Source of the DNA: CAZHWR01 sp964536085
GTDB lineage: Bacteria; Bacillota; Clostridia; Oscillospirales; Ruminococcaceae
Direction: 5' to 3'
Assembly (NCBI GenBank): GCA_964536085.1
Contig: CAZHWR010000046.1
Location: 1 to 13,977, forward strand
DNA length: 13,977 nucleotides
The notes beneath the pieces are model-generated. The model made no database searches. It saw nothing but the letters and a program-made list of their open reading frames with translations, and was not told the origin of the DNA. The translations under genes were made by a program, and so were the position numbers. Positions 1 to 8,573 of the stretch are shown piece by piece. Positions within the stretch are counted from its first letter, which is position 1. Each line of letters starts with the position of its first letter.

Positions 1-3000
1 TTATTTTAACGACCTGCTTTTTGCCTGTCTTAACATATCCGCCTACTACAGCGTACATCTTGCCCGATACGGTTACTACCTTAGTGCCTGTTACTGCCGC
101 GCCGTTTACATACAGCACTGTCTTGCCGTTTACAACCTGTGTGCCGTTTGTCGGAGTAGCGGCTGTTGGTTTCTCGCCAATCGGATTCGGGTCGGGCATT
201 GAATAATTAAACGTTGCAACCGAGCTCTTTGTAGTACCCAAAACAGAATATGCTTTAAGTGTTGACGGAAGCTCGGAAATAGTTATCGGCTGTGTGTATT
301 TAGAATAGGTTTTTCCTCCGTCCAGACTGTAATATATCTCCGCACCGACGGTGGTGGTACTCAGAGTTATCTTAGTACCGACCGATATCGCCCCGGAATA
401 AGGGGACGCAGTCGGCGCGACCGGCCGTTCGGAATAAGTGTAAGTAACAGTTTTGCTTACATATCCGTCCGCCTTTGCCCGAACAGTCAGTTGACACGGA
501 AGTGTAACAATCGTTATCGGCTCTAAATAATCGCACCATGTAATACCTTTGTCAAAACTATACTCTATTTTTGCGTTTTCGGTCGCGCAGCTAAGCGTAA
601 CCGCGGTGCCAGGAAGTATTCTTCCGCTGGATGACGATGATTTAACCTTTGCAATAAGCGGATTTACACACTCAACATCACGCCAGATTTTACTTTCCTG
701 CATAATGTCGACCGCATCTTTATCATACGGCACTATAGTATATGAATAGCTGTACTCTTTGGCAGTCATTTTGTACTGCGAAAGCGGCTGGGGTCCGCAG
801 CTTGCTCCGCCAAGTCCCCGCGAGAGACAATCTACATTAACTATTGTATAATCCGTTTTAGGAAGCGAATACGGATGCGCCGCCGAAGATAAATCATCTG
901 CCGAATAATGCAGTGCTGATGCTTCGATTTCATCCTTAGCTACAAACATGATACCGTTTTGCTTATCCTTAGATTCAACGGCAAAATATCTTACTGCCGT
1001 ATGATTTCCGCAGGTCTGCGGGCTGATATACGGGAAAAATGAATCGGAAACAGTTGTTTCATAACTGCCTATCATTGCACCGTGATTCCTGTCCTGATAT
1101 GTCTCGACCGTTCCTGCGCCGTACCATTTAATTATTTCATAATCCTTTGGAACTGTGATCTGAGCTCCGTATTTAAGCATTTCTCCCATACTGCTAGCAG
1201 CCGAAAGGTCGGAAGCAACATTTATCTCGCCTGATCCATACACGGTATAAACGGTGGTGTTTGTGCTGTTGTCCGCGCTTGTGAGAGTGTGAACAACGGT
1301 TATTTTTGCAGTTTTTGAATCTGCGTCAACATCACACGATACGGAATCAACTTTCATATTTTTGCCGGCGCTATCCCATCTGCTGTCTGTACCTGAATCG
1401 TTGTCGGTTTTTGCTCTGGTAAAATTCGGGGCGGGTCCGTTTGTAATAAGTGTTTCTCCGCCGTAAGTATAACTTGAAACAACGCCGCTTTGTTTATCAA
1501 ATATAAGAGTAAAGTTTTCTCCCTTTACAGTTATCTCGCCGTTGGTTTCTGTCTTGGTAAGCTCGGTAACCGAGGAAACATCTATTCCCTGAATGTTACC
1601 CACCGCCGCAGGAACGCTTATCTGATTCTGCGCCACAATATCTCCTTTGGAATTATAAAGATTATCCTCTTTTTCAACAAGATACATATTAAGAAAATAT
1701 TCAGCATCATCAGTTAGGGACTTCGGCATGGTAAACGGAACTGTAACCGTTTTTTCGCTCATCGCGTTAACGGTTTCGTCCAATATGCCGGAATCTATTA
1801 CCTTTGAATCCTCAACTAGCTCCCATTTAATCTCATATTTTTCAGTGCCTGTAAATTTAAAAATATTCTTGATTGTCACCTGCTTTGAAAGCATGCTTTC
1901 AAAGTCAGAGCTGAAATGCACCGGCTGATAAACCGCTTTGACCTCTTCAAGCTCCGGCTGAGGCGTTCTGTCATTGGAGACAAGTCCGTTGGCGCAGAAT
2001 GTGCCTGAATTTATCGTATCGCCCCAGTCGCCGCCGTATGCAAAATACTTGCCCGCCATACCTGCGCGTCCTATTTCGTCGTAGTAATCCCAAAAATCAG
2101 ATATATATTCTTCACTTGCCGCGCTTGAAAAATCAAGCCACATTAAAACATCATCACTGTCAGCGAGATATACGTATTCCCCTGTTGATTTATCACCTTT
2201 ATTTTGCGCAGATAATTCATCAGCCGTAAGCGCTTTTTTATAAATACGCATCTTCGCTACTTTGTTTGCACCCTTGCGGTCTGAATGTTCAAGCTCACAG
2301 TTTATTGAAAAATCATGACTGCTTGACGCTATTCCGTTGGGTACAGTATTTGATCCGCCGGACGAAGCAAGAATAACTCCGTCACAGTATACATTCAAAT
2401 TATAGCCGTCGAATACGGCTGCGATCTGATGCCATTTGTTCAGCCATTCAGAGGTATTCGGAACATCACAGCTGTGTTGTATCCATCCGCCGTTTGAATA
2501 AACATAAAAATCAAATTTGTATCCATCGGTGCGCAATGCGACTTGATGATCGCCCTTTGCGAAGAAATACTGAAAACCTGACGCACTTTGCGGCATAACC
2601 TGCATTTCAACCGTGAACTGATTATTGCCCGAAAGCAGTTCATTTATTTTTGCATTATCAGAATCATCAGAAGAAAATCTGGCGGTACCTGTCATCACCT
2701 TTCCCCATGTGCTGTCTGCTTCAATCGCTCCGGTGAGTATGCACTTAAAATTTTCATCCGATTTGTCAGCCGCCAAGCATTCCTGTGCTTCAAGTTCCGT
2801 AGCTATCGACTGATCCGCCCAGTCCCAAATAAATCCGCCCATAATATTGCCGCGCGAATTAAACGCGTCCATATATTCCTGTAGGTTTCCGACGGCGTTT
2901 CCCATAGCGTGGCTGTACTCGCACTGTAAATACGGCATATTGTCGCCGCGGTTTGCACGGCTTTTAACATCATCAACACTCGCGTACATATTACTGGCGA

Positions 3001-4900
3001 CGTCAACCCCTCCGCCGTCATACAAGCCTTCATAATGAACGGGTCGGGTTGAATCAAGAACGCGTACTACCTCTTGTATAGACTTCTGAAACATCTTTGT
3101 AGACGGCGTATTCCCCGATTCGTTTCCGAGAGACCACATGACAACGCTCGGGTGGTTTTTGTGAATCTGAATATTTGAAGTCAGACGGTCGTAATATGCA
3201 TCTGTAAAACAATTTGCCATAGTATCGCTGTCCAGCGAGTGACATTCCATATTTGTTTCCGCCATAACGAACAATCCGTATTTATCGCACAAATAATATA
3301 GGTAGTTGTCGTTGGGATAATGCGATGTTCGAAGCGCGTTAATGTTATTCTGTTTCATAAGCTGTATATCTGTTTCATACAGCTCGCGGCTTATATATCT
3401 TCCTGTCTGACCGTCTGTGTCGTGGCGGTTTGTACCCCTGAATTCTAACGACTCACCGTTAATCGTGATAGTCTGATAGCTTGTTGTAATTCTGTCGTAG
3501 TTTGAATTAACCTCGGTTTTGGTAAATTCAATTTCCCTGAAGCCCACAAGCGTGGATACACTTTCAAAATGCTTACCGCTTGCCTTGTCGTAAAGGGAAA
3601 TAACCAGCGTATAAAGATACGGATCCTCATCCGACCACAAGTGCGGCGCCAAAACGCGCTTTGATATATTCAGCACGCCTTCTTTGCCCGAACTTATCGC
3701 CGGGACGTCGCTTCTGAAAGCATCATCGGCAAATATATTGCTTCCGGATTCATCAAACAGCTTTACGTCAACTCCGAAATCCGAAATATCGGCGGTTGCG
3801 TTATTTTTAATATTCAGCGTCAGATTCAAATCGGCATTTACATACTCGCTGTCGAGATCGGTTACAACAGTGTAGTCACGGACATGTACGGCGGGCGTAG
3901 CGTAAAGATAAACGTCTCTGAATATACCTGCAAGACGAATAAAATCCTGATTTTCAATCCAGCTTGAATCGCTCCAGCGCTGCACGCGCACCGCCAAAAC
4001 ATTGTCCTTGCCGTCAGCGTTCAAAAACGGAGTGATATCAAAATCGTGACCGTCAAACGAATCTTCGGTGTAGCCCACCTCGTTTCCGTTGACATATAAG
4101 TACATGGATGATTCAACGCCCTGAAACGATATGTATATTTTTTTGCCGTTTTTCAGCCAATCAGAGTCAACGTCGAAGGTTCTGCGGTAAAATCCCACAG
4201 GATTTGTCACAAGCGGAGCATTCGGAACAAGACTTTCCTTTGAACCGCCTGCGTTTTCGTATACGCCTATCCACGGATAGTCATAATTAGTGTAAATAGG
4301 AAAATCAAACCCCTGAGTCTGCCAGCTTGCGGGAAGCGTTACCGATTTCCAGCCGCAGCCGTAATCTGCGTTTGAATAGCTGGTAACTTTATCTTTTCCG
4401 CTGTACGGATTATCCTGTATGCCTGTATAACCGACTTTATAAAAATTGTCTGCCACACCGTCGGCTGCGGCGAGCTCAGCGTTTTTGTAAACAGTCAAAT
4501 CCCATTTGTTCTCATCCCCGTCGCCTGTTAAAAGCTTATAATAGGAAGACTGGCTGAAATCGTAGTCTTTCGCACCCGCCAAAGCCTTGTCAACGCTTTC
4601 ATAGGGAATCGTATCGGAAGCGTGTGCCTGCTCGCGGTTGACTTCGTACACGTCCGACTGACGCACAGTATTTCCGCTTGCGTCCTTGCTCGACACCTCT
4701 CCCGTCCACTCTTTATAAGTAAAATAATCTGTACCGGGTACAAGCTCGCTTTCCGATTCAAGCGACGGCCAACTGGCGTTATCATCCCACGGATTATCCT
4801 CCGCGCCGCTGACCGCAAACACTCCCAAATTACCTGATGATATGCCTGTTGCCATAGCTGCACACAAAATCAATGACAGCGCCTTTTTATACCTCTTCAT
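1..4900 (-). CDS. Secreted multidomain GH2 beta-galactosidase (LacZ type), C-terminus outside the window
   Basis: Hydrolyses terminal beta-galactosides outside the cell. Residues 1-30 are a signal peptide (MKRYKKALSLILCAAMA, no lipobox). The LacZ N-terminal region (EVNREQAHA, then a sugar-binding domain to about 310) is followed by an Ig-like domain (about 350-470) and the catalytic barrel. NALRTSHYPN, the acid/base Glu594 in WSLGNESG and the nucleophile Glu661 in CEYSHAMGN match E. coli LacZ. A LamG-like domain (about 745-895) interrupts the barrel between WDWADQ (692-697) and YFAYGGDWGD (952-961). The LacZ small-chain domain follows (about 1118-1395; RAKTDNDSG, WYGAGTVETYQDR), then two chitobiase-C-terminal-like repeats (about 1413-1567), a Pro/Thr linker and short Tyr/Gly repeats (1589-1631). 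The frame is open to base 1, with no stop or frameshift found. Family enzymes are about 1000 residues, so this one is greatly extended. The start follows GAGTGAGGG. Natural substrate unknown. Confidence 0.93.
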   Translation of the reverse strand, partial: MKRYKKALSLILCAAMATGISSGNLGVFAVSGAEDNPWDDNASWPSLESESELVPGTDYFTYKEWTGEVSSKDASGNTVRQSDVYEVNREQAHASDTIPYESVDKALAGAKDYDFSQSSYYKLLTGDGDENKWDLTVYKNAELAAADGVADNFYKVGYTGIQDNPYSGKDKVTSYSNADYGCGWKSVTLPASWQTQGFDFPIYTNYDYPWIGVYENAGGSKESLVPNAPLVTNPVGFYRRTFDVDSDWLKNGKKIYISFQGVESSMYLYVNGNEVGYTEDSFDGHDFDITPFLNADGKDNVLAVRVQRWSDSSWIENQDFIRLAGIFRDVYLYATPAVHVRDYTVVTDLDSEYVNADLNLTLNIKNNATADISDFGVDVKLFDESGSNIFADDAFRSDVPAISSGKEGVLNISKRVLAPHLWSDEDPYLYTLVISLYDKASGKHFESVSTLVGFREIEFTKTEVNSNYDRITTSYQTITINGESLEFRGTNRHDTDGQTGRYISRELYETDIQLMKQNNINALRTSHYPNDNYLYYLCDKYGLFVMAETNMECHSLDSDTMANCFTDAYYDRLTSNIQIHKNHPSVVMWSLGNESGNTPSTKMFQKSIQEVVRVLDSTRPVHYEGLYDGGGVDVASNMYASVDDVKSRANRGDNMPYLQCEYSHAMGNAVGNLQEYMDAFNSRGNIMGGFIWDWADQSIATELEAQECLAADKSDENFKCILTGAIEADSTWGKVMTGTARFSSDDSDNAKINELLSGNNQFTVEMQVMPQSASGFQYFFAKGDHQVALRTDGYKFDFYVYSNGGWIQHSCDVPNTSEWLNKWHQIAAVFDGYNLNVYCDGVILASSGGSNTVPNGIASSSHDFSINCELEHSDRKGANKVAKMRIYKKALTADELSAQNKGDKSTGEYVYLADSDDVLMWLDFSSAASEEYISDFWDYYDEIGRAGMAGKYFAYGGDWGDTINSGTFCANGLVSNDRTPQPELEEVKAVYQPVHFSSDFESMLSKQVTIKNIFKFTGTEKYEIKWELVEDSKVIDSGILDETVNAMSEKTVTVPFTMPKSLTDDAEYFLNMYLVEKEDNLYNSKGDIVAQNQISVPAAVGNIQGIDVSSVTELTKTETNGEITVKGENFTLIFDKQSGVVSSYTYGGETLITNGPAPNFTRAKTDNDSGTDSRWDSAGKNMKVDSVSCDVDADSKTAKITVVHTLTSADNSTNTTVYTVYGSGEINVASDLSAASSMGEMLKYGAQITVPKDYEIIKWYGAGTVETYQDRNHGAMIGSYETTVSDSFFPYISPQTCGNHTAVRYFAVESKDKQNGIMFVAKDEIEASALHYSADDLSSAAHPYSLPKTDYTIVNVDCLSRGLGGASCGPQPLSQYKMTAKEYSYSYTIVPYDKDAVDIMQESKIWRDVECVNPLIAKVKSSSSSGRILPGTAVTLSCATENAKIEYSFDKGITWCDYLEPITIVTLPCQLTVRAKADGYVSKTVTYTYSERPVAPTASPYSGAISVGTKITLSTTTVGAEIYYSLDGGKTYSKYTQPITISELPSTLKAYSVLGTTKSSVATFNYSMPDPNPIGEKPTAATPTNGTQVVNGKTVLYVNGAAVTGTKVVTVSGKMYAVVGGYVKTGKKQVVKI

Positions 4901-4952
4901 TACCCTCACTCTTTCATTGATACCGCATAACGTACCTGCGGACGTAGATTTG

Positions 4953-4973
4953 TTGTATTGTTATAAAATACAA
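4953..4973. promoter_or_regulatory. Inverted repeat in the beta-galactosidase leader, possible operator
   Basis: TTGTATT (4953-4959) and AATACAA (4967-4973) are perfect 7-base inverted arms around a 7-base AT-rich centre. The site lies about 25-45 bases downstream of the predicted transcription start of the GH2 gene, where a repressor would block elongation. It is too AT-rich for a terminator. The regulator is unknown. Confidence 0.3.
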
Positions 4974-5003
4974 TTTTTGCTGTTGTGATATTATTCTGCA
5001 CTA

Positions 5004-5032
5004 AGTATACTCAATACATAGACTTAAATCAA
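5004..5032 (-). promoter_or_regulatory. Candidate sigma-A promoter of the GH2 beta-galactosidase gene
   Basis: Read on the minus strand, TTGATT (5032-5027) is followed after exactly 17 bases by TATACT (5009-5004). This is 4/6 and 5/6 to the sigma-A consensus. Transcription would begin near 4997, leaving a leader of about 97 bases before the ATG at 4900. Assigned by pattern only. Confidence 0.55.
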
Positions 5033-5151
5033 TGTAATAATGTTTGAGCTTATTTGTATATTTGTTTTGTTGTAATATTAGAAAATCTTGTTATTATGTT
5101 CAGTTATGCTAAAGCTTAAAGCCTCTTTTGACAGCGCAGAGCCGTTTATCA

Positions 5152-5180
5152 TTGCAAATATGCAAATATTAAGATATAAT
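5152..5180 (+). promoter_or_regulatory. Candidate sigma-A promoter of cca
   Basis: A perfect TATAAT (5175-5180) lies 17 bases after TTGCAA (5152-5157, 4/6 to TTGACA). Transcription would start near 5187, about 64 bases before the ATG. The -35 and spacer lie in a tandem direct repeat of TGCAAATA (5153-5160 and 5161-5168). A better TTGACA at 5128-5133 is too far from this -10 to pair with it. Confidence 0.5.
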
Positions 5181-5250
5181 CAAATCAGAAGATCCCAACA
5201 ACAATGATACTGCAAGCAAACGGTCGAATCAATAAAAGCGAGGTGATAGA

Positions 5251-6606
5251 ATGACTGCAATAACGCTTCCAAAACAGGTCAAATATGCGCTCGATACCCT
5301 TTCGCAAAGCGGTTTTGAAGCTTTTGCCGTTGGCGGATGCGTTCGGGACGAAATTCTGCACGCCGCCCCAAAGGATTACGACATTGCCACCTCGGCTTTG
5401 CCGGAGCAGACAGCAGAGGTATTTTCAGAATACACAGTCGCCAAAACAGGAATCAAGCACGGCACAGTTACCCTGCTCATCAACGGCATGCCGATTGAAA
5501 TAACAACCTACCGAATCGAATCTGAGTATTCTGACAACCGCCGCCCCGACTCGGTTGCTTTTACCAAAAATCTCAAACTCGATCTTTCCCGCCGCGACTT
5601 TACAATAAACGCACTCGCGTACAACGAAGATTTGGGTATAATCGACTGCTTCGGCGGGCTTGACGATATCAAAAGCGGCGTTGTCCGCTGTGTGGGCGAG
5701 CCCGATAAACGCTTTAGCGAGGACGCACTCAGGATACTGCGCGCTTTGAGGTTCGCATCAACTCTTGGATTTGAAATCGAGTATATCACCGCAAAAGCTG
5801 CGATTGATAACAAGCGTCTGCTTCAAAACATCAGCGCCGAGCGCATAGCCTCGGAGCTTACGGGAATACTCTGCGGCAAAAACGCGCAGAGAGTTTTAAC
5901 GCAATACACGCCGATTTTCACGGAAATCATCCCCGAGCTTGCTCCCATGATAGGCTTTGAGCAGTATAACGAGCACCATATTTACGACGTATACGCTCAC
6001 TCGGCGGCAGCAGTGCAAAATACCCCGAGCGAGCCTGCGCTCAGGCTTGCCGCACTCTTGCACGACGCAGGCAAGCCCGCGTGCTTTACACTTGACGAAA
6101 ACGGTGTAGGGCATTTTTACGGTCACGCTGCAATAGGGGCGGACATTGCGCGAAATATATTAAACAGATTAAAATTTGACAACGCGACGAAGAGCCTTGT
6201 CGTAACGCTCGTCAAATACCACGATATGCAGATTGAACCGACTCAAAAATCGGTAAAACGCGCAATGAATAAGCTGTCCGAGGATTTTTTTTTCAAACTG
6301 ATAAGCCTAAAACGCGCGGACAATCTGGCGCAAAGCCCAAAATATATCCAAAGGCAAAAATATTACGAAGAGCTTACAAAAATCGCCGAGAATATTATAA
6401 GCCAACGGCAGTGCTTTTCGCTCAAGGATATGGCGGTTGACGGACGCGACTTGCTAAACGCGGGAATCAGCCCCGGCAAAGATATAGGAATTGCGCTGAA
6501 ATTCCTGCTCGACGCTGTTTTGAACGAAAGCGTTAAAAACACAAAGCTGGATTTGCTGAAGTATTTAGACAGCAATACTCAAATATTTCTCGCAGACAAA
6601 AAATAA
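5251..6606 (+). CDS. cca: CCA tRNA nucleotidyltransferase (class II, with HD domain)
   Basis: Adds or repairs the 3'-terminal CCA of tRNAs from CTP and ATP without a nucleic acid template; cytoplasmic. The 451-residue product has the class II nucleotidyltransferase signatures in order: GGCVRD (28-33), the metal-binding pair Asp42-x-Asp44 in DYDIATS, a third acidic position at Glu83 in IEITTYR, RRDFTINA (114-121), and the nucleotide-selecting helix EDALRILRALRF (157-168). An HD-type domain begins near 240, with His271-Asp272 in LLHDAGKP, as in many bacterial CCA/poly(A) polymerase family members. The start is set by GAGGTGAT, 5 bases upstream. The gene stands alone, divergent from the GH2 gene and convergent with the ABC exporter operon. 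A poly(A) polymerase is the main alternative, but the single copy and motif set fit CCA addition. The adjacent genes give no functional link. Confidence 0.93.
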   Translation: MTAITLPKQVKYALDTLSQSGFEAFAVGGCVRDEILHAAPKDYDIATSALPEQTAEVFSEYTVAKTGIKHGTVTLLINGMPIEITTYRIESEYSDNRRPDSVAFTKNLKLDLSRRDFTINALAYNEDLGIIDCFGGLDDIKSGVVRCVGEPDKRFSEDALRILRALRFASTLGFEIEYITAKAAIDNKRLLQNISAERIASELTGILCGKNAQRVLTQYTPIFTEIIPELAPMIGFEQYNEHHIYDVYAHSAAAVQNTPSEPALRLAALLHDAGKPACFTLDENGVGHFYGHAAIGADIARNILNRLKFDNATKSLVVTLVKYHDMQIEPTQKSVKRAMNKLSEDFFFKLISLKRADNLAQSPKYIQRQKYYEELTKIAENIISQRQCFSLKDMAVDGRDLLNAGISPGKDIGIALKFLLDAVLNESVKNTKLDLLKYLDSNTQIFLADKK

Positions 6607-6633
6607 ACGCGGCTTAAAACCGCGCTTATTTTT
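6599..6633. terminator. Bidirectional intrinsic terminator between convergent cca and ABC exporter genes
   Basis: The GC core CGCGG (6608-6612) pairs with CCGCG (6620-6624) around a 7-base loop, flanked by A-rich and T-rich arms, giving 14-base arms (6599-6612 and 6620-6633). One flanking position is an A/C mismatch on the plus strand but a G-U wobble on the minus strand, so the hairpin is slightly better for the exporter operon. The left arm overlaps the cca stop codon. T-tracts follow the core in both directions. Confidence 0.75.
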
Positions 6634-6689
6634 ACGCTATTAAATATTTAATAATAATGCCCACTCTATCCCTGATTTTTCGCAGAGTT

Positions 6690-8573
6690 TTATTCAAGCT
6701 CAAACGCACCGGTGTAAAGCTGATAATACTGACCCTTTTGTGCAATCAGATCATCATGGCTTCCGCGTTCAATAATACGTCCGTGATCAAGTACGATTAT
6801 AACATTAGAGTTTTTAACAGTAGAAAGCCTGTGCGCAATAACGAACACGGTTCTGCCCTCCATCAACGCATCCATTCCGCGCTGTACTATCGCCTCTGTG
6901 CGAGTGTCTATCGACGAAGTCGCTTCGTCCAGTATCATAACAGGCGGATCAGCAACGGCGGCGCGGGCTATAGATATAAGCTGACGCTGCCCCTGCGAAA
7001 GATTGGCTCCGTTGCCCGCAAGCATGGTGTTGTAGCCGTCCGGCAGACGGGTTATAAAATCATCCGCGCCGACAAGCTTTGCCGCAGATATACATTCGTC
7101 GTCCGAAGCATCCAGCTTGCCGTAACGGATATTATCCATTACTGTTCCGGTGAACAAATTGGTGTCCTGCAAAACGATTCCGAGCGAACGGCGCAAATCG
7201 CTTTTTCTTATCTTGTTTATGTTGATTCCGTCATATCGGATTTTACCGTCCGCGATATCGTAAAAGCGGTTTAAAAGATTGGTAATAGTTGTTTTTCCCG
7301 CTCCTGTTGCGCCGACAAACGCCACCTTCTGACCGGGCTTTGCATAAAGCGTGACATTATGCAGTACCGGCTTTCCGACCTCGTATTCAAAATCCACGTC
7401 GAACAGCCGCACATCGCCCTCTAATTTTGTATAGCTGACCGACTCGTCCGCACTGTGAGGATGCCTCCACGCCCAAACGCCGGTATGTTCCTCACACTCG
7501 ACAATTTTTCCGTTCTCCTCTTTGGCATTGACAAGCGTAACATAGCCGTCGTCATGCTCGGGCTGCTCATCCATCAAATCGAATATTCTGTTCGCTCCCG
7601 CAAGGCCCATAACTATGGCATTGACCTGATTGGATACCTGATTTATATTTCCGGCAAACTGCTTGGTCATATTCAAAAACGGAACAATAATACTGATGCT
7701 TACCGCAAGACCTGAAATGCTAAAATTAACCGCTCCGCTAAACATTAAAATTCCGCCGACGATTGCAACAATAACATACAGCACATTGCCGATATTGTTT
7801 AATATAGGTCCCAAAATATTGGCATATTTGTTTGCGCTTTCCGAATCGGAAAACAAAGCGTCGTTTAATTTATCAAAATCCTCCTTGCTGTGCTCTTCGT
7901 GATTAAAGACCTTGACGACCTTTTGACCGTTCATTATTTCTTCGATATAACCCTCGACTTTACCCAAAGAATTCTGTTGGCGTATAAAATACTTGGCGGA
8001 GCCGCCGCCTATCTTTTTGGTGATAAAATACATCAGCACAACGCCAAATATAACCACAAGCGTTAACCAAATACAATAATATACCATTATACTGAAAATT
8101 GTTATAACAGTGACTATAGAAACCAACAGCTGAGGAAAGCTCTGGGATATCATCTGCCTCAGTGTATCGATATCGTTGGTATAATAGCTCATTATATCGC
8201 CGTGATTGTTTGTGTCAAAATACTTGATTGGCAGAGTCTGCATACCGCAGAACATCCTTTTTCTAAGCTTCATAAGCGTTCCCTGAGTTATTATCGCCAT
8301 GAGCTGATTGTATATAACGCCGGAGACCAAAGCTATTATATAAAGAACTATCAACTCGGCAACAAGCCTGATGATTTCTCCGCTTACCGCATTCCAATCT
8401 CCGCTTTGCCAACTGGTCTCAATAACAGCAATTATGTTCTGCATATATATGCTGGGAAGCGCTCCTACGGCGGCGCTTATCAATATGCACACCACAGTAA
8501 CAGGTAGCATGACAGGGTAAAACTGAAAAAGTGCTTTTAAAATGCGCCGTACTGATCCTGATTTATTTTTCAT
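6690..8573 (-). CDS. ABC exporter half-transporter, catalytically canonical subunit
   Basis: Fused membrane domain (six predicted helices, about residues 15-320) and ATPase domain, the active half of a heterodimeric exporter. Motifs: Walker A GATGAGKTT (Lys427), Q-loop IVLQDTNLF, signature LSQGQRQL, Walker B VMILDEATSSID with the catalytic Glu550, and His581 in VIAHRLST. The signature departs from LSGGQ, as known in the BmrD/TM288-type subunit of such pairs. About 50 residues with the family-typical WAWRHPH stretch sit between the two domains. I start at ATG 8573 (627 residues), because AGGTG lies 6 bases upstream; an in-frame GTG at 8582 and ATG at 8579 sit too close to that site. The start overlaps the upstream stop by 11 bases, so translation is probably coupled. 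Substrate unknown: drugs, lipids or peptides are all possible. Confidence 0.92.
   Translation of the reverse strand: MKNKSGSVRRILKALFQFYPVMLPVTVVCILISAAVGALPSIYMQNIIAVIETSWQSGDWNAVSGEIIRLVAELIVLYIIALVSGVIYNQLMAIITQGTLMKLRKRMFCGMQTLPIKYFDTNNHGDIMSYYTNDIDTLRQMISQSFPQLLVSIVTVITIFSIMVYYCIWLTLVVIFGVVLMYFITKKIGGGSAKYFIRQQNSLGKVEGYIEEIMNGQKVVKVFNHEEHSKEDFDKLNDALFSDSESANKYANILGPILNNIGNVLYVIVAIVGGILMFSGAVNFSISGLAVSISIIVPFLNMTKQFAGNINQVSNQVNAIVMGLAGANRIFDLMDEQPEHDDGYVTLVNAKEENGKIVECEEHTGVWAWRHPHSADESVSYTKLEGDVRLFDVDFEYEVGKPVLHNVTLYAKPGQKVAFVGATGAGKTTITNLLNRFYDIADGKIRYDGININKIRKSDLRRSLGIVLQDTNLFTGTVMDNIRYGKLDASDDECISAAKLVGADDFITRLPDGYNTMLAGNGANLSQGQRQLISIARAAVADPPVMILDEATSSIDTRTEAIVQRGMDALMEGRTVFVIAHRLSTVKNSNVIIVLDHGRIIERGSHDDLIAQKGQYYQLYTGAFELE

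Larger units (their letters stand above)
4901..5250. other. Divergent intergenic region between the GH2 and cca genes
   Basis: This 350-base AT-rich gap separates two divergent genes. It holds the GH2 promoter candidate (5004-5032), the inverted repeat at 4953-4973, the cca promoter candidate (5152-5180) and the cca ribosome binding site near 5240. No open frame with a plausible start and ribosome binding site, and no RNA gene, is visible. The stretch 5041-5120 shows nothing recognisable. Confidence 0.7.

Noticed and set aside
4528..4863. A 111-codon minus-strand frame over the N-terminus of the beta-galactosidase.
   Set aside because: It is an alternative frame of the same DNA. The frame from 4900 gives a signal peptide and a continuous LacZ-type protein through to the window edge.
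1..4900. Frameshift or premature stop in the very long beta-galactosidase.
   Set aside because: The acid/base (codon 594), nucleophile (661), YFAYGGDWGD (952-961) and C-terminal linker (1568) all fall in the frame set by ATG 4900, so the length is genuine.
5128..5133. A perfect TTGACA as the -35 box of cca.
   Set aside because: It lies 41 bases before the TATAAT at 5175, far from the required 16-18 bases, and no -10 box sits at the right distance.
6657..7274. A 205-codon open frame on the plus strand.
   Set aside because: It lies antisense over the ATPase domain of the ABC exporter gene, whose motifs are unmistakable. It has no homology features or ribosome binding site of its own.
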